This document shows, one piece after another, positions 44,910 through 53,782 of a DNA stretch of 64,000 bases. Each line of letters opens with the position of its first letter. Positions within the stretch are counted from its first letter, which is position 1. The stretch is from positions 3,658,001 to 3,722,000 of the forward strand of contig NZ_CP063374.1 in the NCBI RefSeq assembly GCF_015160875.1, read 5' to 3'. The stretch is from Streptomyces chromofuscus (lineage in GTDB: Bacteria > Actinomycetota > Actinomycetes > Streptomycetales > Streptomycetaceae). A program made the position numbers and the translations under genes. The notes under the pieces are model-generated. The model was not told the DNA's origin. It did no database searches and was given only the letters and a program-made list of their open reading frames with translations.

Positions 44910-45839
44910 CTACTGGACCCAGCCCTCGGCCAGCCACATCTGGTCGATGTTGGCGTCGCACTGGTTGCCCTGCTCGCAGGACACCTTGATGGTGTTGGTG
45001 CCCTTGTTGAGCTGGACGTAGTTGTAGGTCCGCGTCCAGCCCTTGGCGTAGTCGCCCTCGGCCGCGCTCGCGTAGTTCTTCATGTTGACCGGAGTGGTCG
45101 AGGCGGTGCCGTTGACCGTGAGGGTGGCGTTGGCGTCCTTGCCCGGCACGCCGTAGCCGACGTACAGGGTGTACTTGCCGGACTCGGGGATGCCGTTGAC
45201 GGTCCAGGTGACCGAGGCGCCGACGGCGTTGAAGCCGGTCACGTAGACACCGCCGTCCGCCTGGGCGCCCTCGATGTCGGACGCGGTGGTGGCGCCGCCG
45301 CCGAGCTGGAGGGCCTTGGCGTCGATCTTCGGCAGCTCGGCCTCGCTGTCCGCGCTGCTCTCCCCCGACGGGGTCGGCTCCGCGCTCTGCGAGGCGGACG
45401 GCGCGGTGGTGGGCTGCTCACCGCCGGCCTTCTTGTCGTCGTCCCCGCCGAGCATGGCCACGCTGATGCCGATGACGACCGCGGCGACCACCGCGACCGC
45501 GCCGATCAGCAGGCCCTTGGTGTTGGGCCCGCGGCCCCGGCCGCCGCCGTGTCCGGGCATCGGCTGCTGGGTGGTCGGCGCGCTGCCCGGGAACGTCTCG
45601 GGCGCGGCGTAGTGCGCGTTCGGCCGGCCGTAGGCGCCCTGCTGCTGCGGCACGCTCTGCTGGCCGTGGGCCTGCTGACCGTACGGCCGGTCGCCGACCG
45701 TGCGCACCCTGCTGACCGAGTTCGGGTAGCCGTAGCCGCCGGACGGCGGCTGGGCGCCGTTGGCCTGACCGTCGGCGTACAGGTAGCCGAACGGGTCGTC
45801 GTCCTCGGGCGTGCTCGCGCCGTTGTTGCCGGGCGTCAT
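44910..45839 (-). CDS. Membrane-anchored carbohydrate-binding (CBM6/35-like) protein
   Basis: A 309-residue single-pass protein. Residues 1-105 are cytoplasmic, low-complexity and rich in Gln, Tyr, Gly and Pro; a membrane helix follows (GLLIGAVAVVAAVVIGISVA); then a Ser/Thr/Glu linker; and residues about 170-309 form a jelly-roll carbohydrate-binding domain with VTWTVNGIPESGKYTLYVGY and NYVQLNKGTNTIKVSC. The fold resembles CBM6/CBM35 modules. It may bind cell-envelope glycans outside the membrane. ATG at 45839; convergent with the PfkB gene, 12 bp apart. Confidence 0.82.
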   Translation of the reverse strand: MTPGNNGASTPEDDDPFGYLYADGQANGAQPPSGGYGYPNSVSRVRTVGDRPYGQQAHGQQSVPQQQGAYGRPNAHYAAPETFPGSAPTTQQPMPGHGGGRGRGPNTKGLLIGAVAVVAAVVIGISVAMLGGDDDKKAGGEQPTTAPSASQSAEPTPSGESSADSEAELPKIDAKALQLGGGATTASDIEGAQADGGVYVTGFNAVGASVTWTVNGIPESGKYTLYVGYGVPGKDANATLTVNGTASTTPVNMKNYASAAEGDYAKGWTRTYNYVQLNKGTNTIKVSCEQGNQCDANIDQMWLAEGWVQ

Positions 45840-45960
45840 CCCTTGGTACTCCTCAACAGGTGCGGAACGGATGCGGTTCGTGTGGTGAGAATGGCGAGCC
45901 TACCCGTTCCTGATGGCCCGAACGGGTGACTGGGGTCGCATCACAGTGGCAACCTGCGGT

Positions 45961-47625
45961 TCATCCCGCGCGTCGGTGCTGTTTGGGACGGGACCGTTTC
46001 TCGACGTACATCCGTTCGTCGGCGGATTTCAGCACTTCGTCCGCCGTCATGCCGCAGTGCGCCCAGCCGATGCCGAAACTGGCCCCGACCCGTACGGCCC
46101 GGCCCTCGGCGCGGATCGGCTGGATGATCTCGTTGCGCAGGCGTACGGCGAGGTCCTGGGCGTCGGCGCGGCCGAGGCCGTCGGCGAGGATCACGAATTC
46201 GTCGCCGCCGAGCCGGGCGACCGTGTCGCCGTCCCGGACGCCGTTGCTGAGCCGCCGGGCGACCTCGATGAGCACCGCGTCGCCCGCGTTGTGCCCGAAC
46301 CGGTCGTTGATCGACTTGAAGCCGTCGAGGTCGCAGAAGAGCACCGCGAGCCCCTTGGTGCCGTCGTCCTGTTCACCCTCGGGGGCGACGGTGTGCACAT
46401 GGTGGTCGTAGACGTCGTAGGCGTCCGCGCCGCCCGGCACGAAGTCGAAGCCGTGCCCGCCGGCGTCGTAGACGGGGTGGCCGTGGGCCGCGTCGTGGGA
46501 GTCGTAGGCGCCCGGGTGGCCGGCCTGCGGGCGCCGGCAGAGGCGGGCGGACAGGCGGGAGCGCAGTTCGGCGGAGTTCGGCAGGCCGGTGAGGGAGTCG
46601 TGGGAGGCGCGGTGGGCGAGCTGGAGCTCGCGACGCTTGCGCTCCTCGATGTCCTCGACGTGGGTGAGCAGGAAGCGCGGCCCGTCGGCGGCGTCGGCGA
46701 CCACGGAGTTGCGCAGACTGACCCACACGTAGGTGCCGTCCCGCCGCCCCAGCCGCAGCTCGGCCCGGCCGCCCTCGGCGGACGTGCGCAGCAGCGTGCC
46801 TATGTCCTCGGGGTGGACGAGGTCGGAGAAGGAGTAGCGGCGCATCGCGGAGGCGGGACGGCCGAGCAGCCGGCACAGGGCGTCGTTGGTGCGCAGGATG
46901 CGGCCGTGCTGCTCGCCGCCCATCTCGGCGATGGCCATGCCCGAGGGCGCGTACTCGAACGCCTGCCGGAAGCTCTCCTCGCTCGCCCTGAGGGCCTGCT
47001 GCTCGCGTTCCAGGCGGACCAGGGCGCGCTGCATATTCGCACGTAGACGCGCGTTGCTGATGGCGATGGCGGCCTGGAAGGCATACATCTGGAGCGCCTC
47101 GCGGCCCCAGGCGCCGGGGCGCCGGCCGTTGCGCGGCCGGTCCACGGACAGGACGCCGATCAGCTCGCCGGAGGCGGGGCCGCCCTGCGCGCCGGGCGCC
47201 CACATGGGCGCGAAGAGGCGGTCGGAGGGATGCCACTCGTCCTCGAAGCGCGGCGCTGGGCCCTCGGTGTACCACTGGGGCACGTCGTCGTCGTCGAGGA
47301 CCCAGCCCTCGGTGTGCGGGATGAAGACGAGGTCGCCCCACTGCTCGCCCATGGTCAGCCGTCGCTCCCAGGACTCGCGGGAGCCGACCCGGCCGGTGAT
47401 CAGCGCCTCGGCGGCGGGGTTGCCGGAGAAGGCGGCGACGACGAGGTCGCCGTCCGGGCGTACGAGGTTGACGCACGCCAGCTCGTAGCCGAGGGCGCTC
47501 ACGACCCCGTCCGCGACCGTCTGCAGAGTGTCCGCCAGGCTCCGGGCCGTGTTCATGTCGGCCATGGCCTCGTGCAGTTGTCGCAGGGACGCGAGGCGGA
47601 CGTACGGCTCCGACTCGGTCTCCAT
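45961..47625 (-). CDS. cdgB: Diguanylate cyclase CdgB (GAF-PAS-GGDEF)
   Basis: A 554-residue cytoplasmic signalling enzyme making cyclic di-GMP. A GAF domain spans about residues 20-200, a coiled coil at about 200-225, a PAS/PAC domain (SFRQAFEYAPSGMAIAEMGG) at 225-345, and a GGDEF domain at 345-550 with the active-site motif RLGGDEFVI near residue 473. RDGD five residues before it is an intact inhibitory I-site. About 50 residues rich in His, Asp and Tyr are inserted between the first GGDEF helix and FCDLDGFKSIND. In S. coelicolor CdgB controls development and is a BldD target. ATG at 47625; the upstream 300 bp are regulatory. Confidence 0.92.
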   Translation of the reverse strand: METESEPYVRLASLRQLHEAMADMNTARSLADTLQTVADGVVSALGYELACVNLVRPDGDLVVAAFSGNPAAEALITGRVGSRESWERRLTMGEQWGDLVFIPHTEGWVLDDDDVPQWYTEGPAPRFEDEWHPSDRLFAPMWAPGAQGGPASGELIGVLSVDRPRNGRRPGAWGREALQMYAFQAAIAISNARLRANMQRALVRLEREQQALRASEESFRQAFEYAPSGMAIAEMGGEQHGRILRTNDALCRLLGRPASAMRRYSFSDLVHPEDIGTLLRTSAEGGRAELRLGRRDGTYVWVSLRNSVVADAADGPRFLLTHVEDIEERKRRELQLAHRASHDSLTGLPNSAELRSRLSARLCRRPQAGHPGAYDSHDAAHGHPVYDAGGHGFDFVPGGADAYDVYDHHVHTVAPEGEQDDGTKGLAVLFCDLDGFKSINDRFGHNAGDAVLIEVARRLSNGVRDGDTVARLGGDEFVILADGLGRADAQDLAVRLRNEIIQPIRAEGRAVRVGASFGIGWAHCGMTADEVLKSADERMYVEKRSRPKQHRRAG

Positions 47626-47942
47626 GCTCGCCCTCCCCCCGAGACCTCGCAGCGAATCAAGGGTTCTCTTCGGCGCCCTTTTCTGAGTGTGTCCTTATAG
47701 CTTCCCGCCACTGAATCACAGCGCGCTGCCCACTCGGTACACAGGGTCAACAATTAATGCCCCTTGTGACTCAAGTCACAGTAGAACGTGAACAATTGAG
47801 TGGAGTTTCTGCGGTTTTCCCGTGTGTTTACCGAACGCAATATTTGTGCGGGTGGCCAACAACTGTCCGTCCGGGGTCCTAGGACCGCCTTCGGGCCGAG
47901 GTCCGATGCGGCGCGCACGCACCGGAGATTAGCGTTTCGGGT
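47626..47942. promoter_or_regulatory. Divergent control region of cdgB and the flavin reductase
   Basis: This 317-bp spacer is A+T-richer than its surroundings. Minus-strand CTATAAGG near 47696 is a likely -10 box for cdgB. GTGACT-CA-AGTCAC (47766-47779) is a perfect 6-bp palindrome with a 2-bp centre, a probable operator; its half-site spacing differs by one base from the BldD box as I know it. TTAG near 47930 may serve the flavin reductase. Confidence 0.5.
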
Positions 47943-48545
47943 GTGCCGAACACACACGCAGCCGTTCCGCCCGTCACCGTGCCCGCCCAGCCGTCCGCGG
48001 CATCGCCCCTTGGGCATGCTGTGGGGGTGACCCACGACGAGTTCCGTGCCGCGATGTCCCGGCTGGCCGCGGGCGTGGTCCTGGTGACCGCGCGTGAGCC
48101 GGCGCTCGACCCCGACGACCCACAGGCGCCGGCCGGTGAGGACGTCGGCATGACGGCGACGGCCTTCATGTCCGTCTCCCTCGACCCGCCGTTGGTCATG
48201 GTCAGCCTGCGCGAGGGCGCCCGCATGGACGACCTGCTCGCGGAGCAGCCCCAGTGGGCCGTCTCGGTCCTCTCCGAGAGCCAGCGGCACATCGCCGGCC
48301 GGTTCGCCATGAAGGGCCGCATCAGCGACCGCCTGCTGTTCGAGGACATCCCCTACGTCCGCGGCGAGACGACCGGCGCGCCCCTGGTGGGCGGCGCCCT
48401 GGCGACCCTGGAGTGCCGGACCGAGCAGCGGGTGCCGGCCGGGGACCACACGCTCGTGATCGGACGGGTGCTGACGGCCCAGGTGCCGAGTGCGGACGGG
48501 GGGCCGCTGCTGTACTTCAAGGGGCGGTACCGGCACCTGGGGTGA
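47943..48545 (+). CDS. Flavin reductase domain protein
   Basis: A 200-residue FMN-binding split-barrel protein of the flavin reductase-like family. The fold's signatures are FRAAMSRLAAGVVLVTAREP, MTATAFMSVSLDPPLVMVSL with FMN contacts, WAVSVLSESQRHIAGRFA and ATLECRTEQRVPAGDHTLVI. Such proteins reduce free FMN with NAD(P)H for partner monooxygenases. The GTG at 47943 gives a 28-residue variable N-terminus; the GTG at 48027 would start right at the domain (THDEFR) and is possible. Partner oxygenase not adjacent. Confidence 0.85.
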   Translation: MPNTHAAVPPVTVPAQPSAASPLGHAVGVTHDEFRAAMSRLAAGVVLVTAREPALDPDDPQAPAGEDVGMTATAFMSVSLDPPLVMVSLREGARMDDLLAEQPQWAVSVLSESQRHIAGRFAMKGRISDRLLFEDIPYVRGETTGAPLVGGALATLECRTEQRVPAGDHTLVIGRVLTAQVPSADGGPLLYFKGRYRHLG

Positions 48546-48584
48546 GTGTGCTGCGCGGGGCTGCCGGGGTGACGGCGGGCGTCG

Positions 48585-49478
48585 CTACGGCAGGGTGACG
48601 TCGAGCCGGGACAGGCGTTCCGGGTCGGTGACGATGTCGATGACGGCGATGCGTCCCCGTACGAAGGTGAACCGCAGCGCCTGCACCAGCCGCTGCCCGT
48701 CCTCGGACAGCACCGCCAGCCCCGGAACCCCGTCGACCAGGGCCGGCCGGGCCACGCGGGCGAGGTGAGCCGCCGTCCTGGCGCCGGAGGCGACCGCGGC
48801 GGCCCCGACGACCACGCCGAACGCCGAGCGGCTGACGACGTCCGGGTCGAGCACCCGCAGCAGCCCGTCGAAGTCGCCGTCCCGCGCGGCGGCGCGGAAG
48901 GCGTCGACGACCTCCCGCTGCCGCGCGAGATCCGCGTCCGGCGCCGGCGCCCCCCGCACCCGCCGCCGCGCCCGGCTGGCCAGCTGCCGCGCCGCCGTCG
49001 GCGTACGCCCCACGATTCTCGCGACCTCGTCGTACGGCACCGCGAACATGTCGTGCAGGACGAAGGCGAGCCGTTCGGCGGGCGTGAGCGTGTCGAGCAC
49101 GACGAGCAGGGCGACGCCGACGGAATCGGCGAGGAGGGCGTCGTGCTCGGGGTCCGGGGCGGTGGCGGCGGGAGCGGGTGCTCCGTGGTCCGGCGACTGG
49201 TCCAGCGACTCCTCGGCACGGCTCTTGCGGGAGCGCAGCATGTCGAGGCAGACCCGCCCGACGACAGTGGTGAGCCACCCGCCCAGGTTGTCGACCTCGC
49301 GCGTGTCACTCCGGCTCAGCCGGAACCAGGCCTCCTGCACGGCGTCGTCGGCCTCGGCGAGGGAACCGAGCATGCGGTGGGCGACGGCACGCAGGTGCGT
49401 GCGGTGGGCCTCGAAGCGCTCGGCCAGGAAGTCGTGATCGTCGGGGAAGCCGTGGTCGCCGCGCATGGATGCCGTCAC
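48585..49478 (-). CDS. ECF41-type RNA polymerase sigma factor (SigJ-like)
   Basis: A 297-residue ECF sigma factor with fused C-terminal domain. Region 2 is HLRAVAHRMLGSLAEADDAV and QEAWFRLSR; region 4 is LTPAERLAFVLHDMFAVPYD with a helix-turn-helix around EVARIVGRTPTAARQLASRA. The C-terminal 110 residues (DFDGLLRVLDPDVVSRSAFG to IVTDPERLSRLDV) form a SnoaL-like domain, the ECF41 hallmark, which regulates activity in place of a classic anti-sigma factor. No DoxX or carboxymuconolactone decarboxylase gene, its usual neighbour and target, is present here. Start at GTG 49478 or ATG 49466. Confidence 0.9.
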   Translation of the reverse strand: MTASMRGDHGFPDDHDFLAERFEAHRTHLRAVAHRMLGSLAEADDAVQEAWFRLSRSDTREVDNLGGWLTTVVGRVCLDMLRSRKSRAEESLDQSPDHGAPAPAATAPDPEHDALLADSVGVALLVVLDTLTPAERLAFVLHDMFAVPYDEVARIVGRTPTAARQLASRARRRVRGAPAPDADLARQREVVDAFRAAARDGDFDGLLRVLDPDVVSRSAFGVVVGAAAVASGARTAAHLARVARPALVDGVPGLAVLSEDGQRLVQALRFTFVRGRIAVIDIVTDPERLSRLDVTLP

Positions 49479-49611
49479 CAGCCCTGGTCGTGGATGCCGT
49501 CGGGACTATGACGGACGGGCGGTGGGGGATGTGACGGGCGGCGTGCGGCGGGGGCGGGACCCTGCCCTCGCGCCCGGCGCCGGACCGGAGCCGCCGGCCG
49601 CCGCCCGCTCG

Positions 49612-50055
49612 TCAGTGCCAGTCGCGGCTGGACCTGGAGCGGCCCCGCTTGGTGTCGGACCGCTGCTTCTTCTCCCGCAGCCGGCGCTCGTTGATGCCGC
49701 GTGGGACGCGGGTCGGCCGGCGGGGCTTGGGCGGCGGTGCGGTCGCCTCGGCGAGGAGCGCGGCGAGGCGCACGGCGGCGGCCTCGCGGTTGCGCCACTG
49801 GGAGCGGTGCTCGGAGGACCGCACGGTGACGACCCCGTCGACGAGCCGGCCCGCCAGCCGCTCCAGGGCGCGTTGCTTCCACACCTCGGGCAGGGCCTCG
49901 GTGGCGGCCAGGTCGAACCGCAGCTCCACGCTGGTGTCGCTCGTGTTGACGTGCTGGCCACCGGGCCCGGAGGAACGGGAGAAACGCCACTGGAGCTCGG
50001 CCTCGGGAAGCGAGACGGAGCCACGGATGACGTGAGGACCGGCCATGGCTGACAT
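49612..50055 (-). CDS. arfB: Peptidyl-tRNA hydrolase ArfB (YaeJ-type ribosome rescue)
   Basis: A 147-residue ribosome-rescue factor. The catalytic GGQ is in [17 protein letters not shown] near residue 32, the class-I release-factor signature, but there is no stop-codon recognition domain. The C-terminal tail is strongly basic ([20 protein letters not shown]) and enters the empty mRNA channel of stalled ribosomes. It hydrolyses peptidyl-tRNA on non-stop complexes. ATG at 50055 (50046 also possible). Convergent with the sigma factor gene, 133 bp apart. Confidence 0.93.
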   Translation of the reverse strand: MSAMAGPHVIRGSVSLPEAELQWRFSRSSGPGGQHVNTSDTSVELRFDLAATEALPEVWKQRALERLAGRLVDGVVTVRSSEHRSQWRNREAAAVRLAALLAEATAPPPKPRRPTRVPRGINERRLREKKQRSDTKRGRSRSSRDWH

Positions 50056-50229
50056 GTTCCCGCCTGCACGGGGTGCGAGTCACCCGAATATCCGCGTCCG
50101 GGTAAAGAAAGTAAAGCGAAGGGAACCCACGACACCACCCGCCGCGTTCATACGGGTAGCTGTAGCTTCATCACCGGCACACGCACAGCGCACGAACAGC
50201 GCGCGCATCGAGGGAAGGAACTCCCGACC

Positions 50230-50805
50230 ATGGCTGTAAGCCTGTCCAAGGGTGGCAACGTCTCGCTCACCAAGGAGGCTCCGGGCCTGACCGCCGTCAC
50301 CGTGGGCCTCGGCTGGGACGTCCGCACCACCACCGGCACCGATTTCGACCTCGACGCGTCCGCGATCGCGGTCAACACCCAGGGCAAGGTCTACTCGGAC
50401 GCCCACTTCGTCTTCTTCAACAACAAGCAGACGCCCGACAACACGATCGTCCACACCGGTGACAACCGCACGGGTGAGGGCGCGGGCGACGACGAGCAGA
50501 TCAACGTCAACCTGGCCGGCCTCCCGGCCGACATCGACAAGATCGTCTTCCCGGTCTCGATCTACGACGCGGAGAACCGCTCGCAGAACTTCGGCCAGGT
50601 CCGCAACGCCTACATCCGCATCATCAACCAGGCCGGCGGCAGCGAGATCGCCCGCTACGACCTGTCGGAGGACGCCGCCACCGAGACCGCCATGGTCTTC
50701 GGCGAGCTCTACCGCAACGGCGCCGAGTGGAAGTTCCGCGCCGTCGGCCAGGGCTACGCCTCGGGCCTGGTGGGTATCGCCCAGGACTTCGGCGTGAACG
50801 TCTGA
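50230..50805 (+). CDS. terD: TerD-family stress protein
   Basis: A 191-residue calcium-binding TerD-type protein. It begins [20 protein letters not shown], continues with the Ca-binding acidic loops [10 protein letters not shown] and [20 protein letters not shown], and ends [19 protein letters not shown], all family hallmarks. TerD homologues are linked to tellurite resistance and stress, and in Streptomyces to development and calcium response. The ATG at 50230 has GGAAGGAA upstream. Monocistronic with a strong terminator; no other ter genes nearby. Confidence 0.95.
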   Translation: MAVSLSKGGNVSLTKEAPGLTAVTVGLGWDVRTTTGTDFDLDASAIAVNTQGKVYSDAHFVFFNNKQTPDNTIVHTGDNRTGEGAGDDEQINVNLAGLPADIDKIVFPVSIYDAENRSQNFGQVRNAYIRIINQAGGSEIARYDLSEDAATETAMVFGELYRNGAEWKFRAVGQGYASGLVGIAQDFGVNV

Positions 50806-50826
50806 CCCACACCCGGGCATGCTCCA

Positions 50827-50861
50827 GGGCCCCTCGACGCGGCATCGACGTCGAGGGGCCC
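50827..50861 (+). terminator. Terminator after terD
   Basis: GGGCCCCTCGACG (50827-50839) and CGTCGAGGGGCCC (50849-50861) form a perfect 13-bp stem with a 9-nt loop, 21 bp past the terD stop. Confidence 0.85.
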
Positions 50862-50953
50862 GGCGCGTTGAGCGAGCCGGGCCCCTGAACACATGAAGCG
50901 GCGCCGGCGACGTCCCGCACGTCGTCCCGCCCCACGGACCGGCCGTCGCCTCG

Positions 50954-52363
50954 TCACCGCCGCTCCGGCCTGCCCTCCCCGTACAACCACTGCTCCCAGA
51001 CCCCGGCGAAATCCTTCTCCGGCGCGCGCTCCTCGACGTATCCCGTGAAGTCCTGCGTGCTCGCGTTGCCGTGGCGGTGGGTCGTGGCCCAGTCGCGGAG
51101 GAGGGCGCGGAAAGCGGCGTCGTCGGCGAGGGTGCGGCGGATCTCGTGCAGGACCATCGCGCCCCGGTCGTACACCGGACGGCCCGAGATGCCCGCGGCG
51201 TCCGGGGGACGCGCGGGCGGGAAGGACCAGACGGCCGCGTTCTCCTCGGGGGCGCTGTAGTGCGTACCGGCGTAGAGCTCGTCGAACGTCCGCTGGGCGG
51301 AGTCGCCGCCGTGGTCCTCCTGCCACAGCCACTCCGCGTACGTCGCGAAGCCCTCGTTGAGCCACATGTCCTGCCAGGACTCGGGGGTGACGGAGTTGCC
51401 GAACCACTGGTGCGCGAGTTCGTGGACGAGGAGCGAGACGTCGGGCGCGCCGGGGAAGACGGGGCGGGTCTGGGTCTCCAGGGCGTAGCCCGCGTCGCCG
51501 GCGCGGTCGACGATCGCGCCGGTCGAGGCGAAGGGGTACGGGCCGAAGAGGTCCTCCGCCCAGGCGAGGACCTCGGGGACGCGCGCCAGGACCTCGCGGC
51601 TCGCGGACCCCTCGGTGGGGTCGACGGCGGTGTACACGGGCAGGCGGTCCGGGGTCACCGTGCGGCTGATGTCGTAGCGGCCGATGGCGACGGTGGTCAG
51701 GTAGCTCGCCATGGGCCGGCCGGTGTGCCAGGTGCTGGTGGTGCGGCCGTCGGTGGTGCGCTCGGTCCTCGGTTCGCCGTTCGACACCGCCCGCAGGCCC
51801 TCCGGCACGGTGACCGCCATGGCGTACGTCGCCTTGTCCGAGGGATGGTGGTTGCCGGGGTACCAGGCCATCGAGCCGACCGGCTGGCCCAGCGCCAGCG
51901 CGCCGTCGGCCGTGGGGAGCCAGCCCTCCTGCGAGCCGTCCGGGTCGGTGATCGTGGCCGGGGTGCCGGAGTAGCGCACCGTGGCACGGAAGGTGCGGCC
52001 CTCGGCGAGTTCGTCGCGGGGGCGGACGGTCAGTTCCTGGCCGGCGCGGTCGAAGCGGGCGGCGGTGCCGTCGACGGTGACCTCCTCGACCTTCAGTCCT
52101 TGGAGGTCGAGGTTGAAGGCGGAGAGGTCCTGGGTGGCACGGGCGGTGATCGTCGCGCGGGCGGTGAGGTGGCGGGTGCCGGGCGTGTAGGAGAGGGCGA
52201 GGTCGTAGTGGGTGACGTCGTAGCCGCCGTTGCCGGCCTTGGGGAAGTACGGGTCGCGCAGGCCTGAGCTGCCCGGGGTGCCCTCGACGCCGTTGCCCGT
52301 GCACCCGGTCACAAGGAGCGCGAGCAGGGCGACGGCGGAGACAACCGGTGCGAAACGGGACAC
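50954..52363 (-). CDS. M1-family metallopeptidase lipoprotein
   Basis: A 469-residue secreted aminopeptidase-like enzyme. The signal peptide ends in the lipobox LVTGC at Cys21. An N-terminal beta-sandwich domain precedes the thermolysin-like catalytic domain with LLVHELAHQWFGN (zinc HExxH) and WLNEGFATYAEW supplying the third zinc ligand glutamate. The exopeptidase-type site is only partly like PepN: ALETQTRPVFPG stands where GAMEN is usual, so substrate preference may differ. The protein lacks the C-terminal helical domain of full-length PepN. GTG at 52363. Acts outside the membrane. Confidence 0.9.
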   Translation of the reverse strand: MSRFAPVVSAVALLALLVTGCTGNGVEGTPGSSGLRDPYFPKAGNGGYDVTHYDLALSYTPGTRHLTARATITARATQDLSAFNLDLQGLKVEEVTVDGTAARFDRAGQELTVRPRDELAEGRTFRATVRYSGTPATITDPDGSQEGWLPTADGALALGQPVGSMAWYPGNHHPSDKATYAMAVTVPEGLRAVSNGEPRTERTTDGRTTSTWHTGRPMASYLTTVAIGRYDISRTVTPDRLPVYTAVDPTEGSASREVLARVPEVLAWAEDLFGPYPFASTGAIVDRAGDAGYALETQTRPVFPGAPDVSLLVHELAHQWFGNSVTPESWQDMWLNEGFATYAEWLWQEDHGGDSAQRTFDELYAGTHYSAPEENAAVWSFPPARPPDAAGISGRPVYDRGAMVLHEIRRTLADDAAFRALLRDWATTHRHGNASTQDFTGYVEERAPEKDFAGVWEQWLYGEGRPERR

Positions 52364-52400
52364 GTCCTGATCCTACGAGTGGCATGACACCATCACGTAC

Positions 52401-52901
52401 GTGCTCGACATCGGCTACGCCCTCTCCAACCGCTTCCCGGACCCGCCCCAGACCGACTACCGCCGCGCGGACGTGCACGCCCTGCGCCACGACCTGTTCT
52501 GCGGTGACGTCTACCTCGCCGACACCGAGTCGGACCGGGAGCTGTCCACAGCCTGGGGATGGGTGCCGGTGCTCGACTTCGCCTGGGCGCTGTGCGACAT
52601 CGTCGAGCAGCTGGACCGCGACCCGGCGGGCTCCCGCGCCTCCCGCCCCCAGCACGCGGAGCTGGACTTCACCGAGTCCACCGACCGGCTGCTGTTCGAG
52701 CGCCGCTTCGGCTGGGTCGACATCGAGTCCGACTGGCAGCCGGCCGACGAGCCCCCGCTCACCTTCTCCCACACCGCACTCCGCCGCGAGGCACGGGACT
52801 TCCTGCACGATCTGATCGCCGACCTGTGCGATCTGCACGAGGACCTGGCGGAGAACCCGGCGATCTGGTCGTTGCAGGCGCGCTTCCCGCGGGTGCCCTG
52901 A
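52401..52901 (+). CDS. Conserved hypothetical protein (166 aa)
   Basis: A 166-residue soluble acidic protein starting at the GTG at 52401. Sequence blocks such as VLDIGYALSNRFPDPPQTDY, TAWGWVPVLDFAWALCDIVE and FERRFGWVDIESDWQPADEP are coherent and rich in aromatic and acidic residues; an actinobacterial conserved protein of unknown function. Probably leaderless, and divergent from the M1 peptidase with only 37 bp between starts. Confidence 0.72.
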   Translation: MLDIGYALSNRFPDPPQTDYRRADVHALRHDLFCGDVYLADTESDRELSTAWGWVPVLDFAWALCDIVEQLDRDPAGSRASRPQHAELDFTESTDRLLFERRFGWVDIESDWQPADEPPLTFSHTALRREARDFLHDLIADLCDLHEDLAENPAIWSLQARFPRVP

Positions 52902-52940
52902 CGCCGTACGAGCGGGCGGCCGAACGTCGCCGCGTCGCCC

Positions 52941-53624
52941 TCATCCCCCCTCCACCCTGATCCCCAGCGCCCCCGCCAGCACCGGCGCCAGCTCCACCAG
53001 CTGTCCCGCGCTGATCACCGCCCCCGACAGCCGGTCGACCCCCCGCGTGATCTCCAGCGGCACCGCCCCGCGCAGGTCCACGTCCGCGAGGGTCGCCGCG
53101 CTGAACTCCGCCCCCTTCAGCGCGCAGTCCACGAACTCGACGCGCTCCAGCGACGCTCCCCCGAAGTCCGGCTCCACCAGCACGCACCCCTCGAAGACCA
53201 CGTCCCTCAACCGCGCCCCGCGAAGGTTCAGGTAGTCGAGCTTGCCGCCCCGGACCAGGACGCGTTCCAGCACGGCACCGTGCAGTTGCGCACCGCCGAG
53301 GCGGGCGTCGTGCACCTCGACGTCGCGCAGGGTGGCCTCGGCCAGATTCGTGCCGACGCCGCGCGGGGCGGCCAGGACCGAGTCCAAAAAGCGCGCCCGG
53401 TGCAGTCGCGTCTCGTCCAGCGCGCAACCCCGCAACGCGCAGTCCATGAAGCGGGCGCCTCCGCCGTCCTGCCCGGCGAGCTCCGCGTCCCGGAACTCCA
53501 GCCCGTCGTAGTCCCCGTCCGGCTCCAGCCCACCCCCTCCGTACGCCTCCAGCTCCGGCAGTCGCACCTCCGGCCGCCGTGCCGCCCGCACGCCGCCCGC
53601 CGCTCGCTTCGCCATGCCCACCAT
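52941..53624 (-). CDS. Pentapeptide-repeat protein
   Basis: A 227-residue right-handed beta-helix protein. From about residue 40 to 185 it follows the A(D/N)LXX pentapeptide pattern: DGLEFRDAELAGQDGGGARF, CALDETRLHRARFLDS, LRGARLRDVVFEG, ALKGAEFSAATLADVDLRGA. Some members mimic DNA and protect gyrase (Qnr, MfpA); others are structural, and this one shows no specific clue. ATG at 53624 with GAGG 6 nt upstream; 53615 is an alternative. C-terminal 45 residues are non-repeat. Confidence 0.85.
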   Translation of the reverse strand: MVGMAKRAAGGVRAARRPEVRLPELEAYGGGGLEPDGDYDGLEFRDAELAGQDGGGARFMDCALRGCALDETRLHRARFLDSVLAAPRGVGTNLAEATLRDVEVHDARLGGAQLHGAVLERVLVRGGKLDYLNLRGARLRDVVFEGCVLVEPDFGGASLERVEFVDCALKGAEFSAATLADVDLRGAVPLEITRGVDRLSGAVISAGQLVELAPVLAGALGIRVEGG

Positions 53625-53782
53625 GCTGCACCTCACCACTGACAATCGCGCTGACCTGCTAAGACGCCCGCATCTCAGGGTCTGGGGCCACACACACGCC
53701 CCCGATGTCACATCCAGGACCCTTCGCGGAGTCGTACTCCCGGAACCGGAAAGGCGAACCCGAGCCAAGGGAGATCGACTCC

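Noticed and set aside
47766..47779. BldD box upstream of cdgB
   Set aside because: The palindrome centre is one base shorter than the BldD consensus as I know it; kept only as an unassigned operator candidate.
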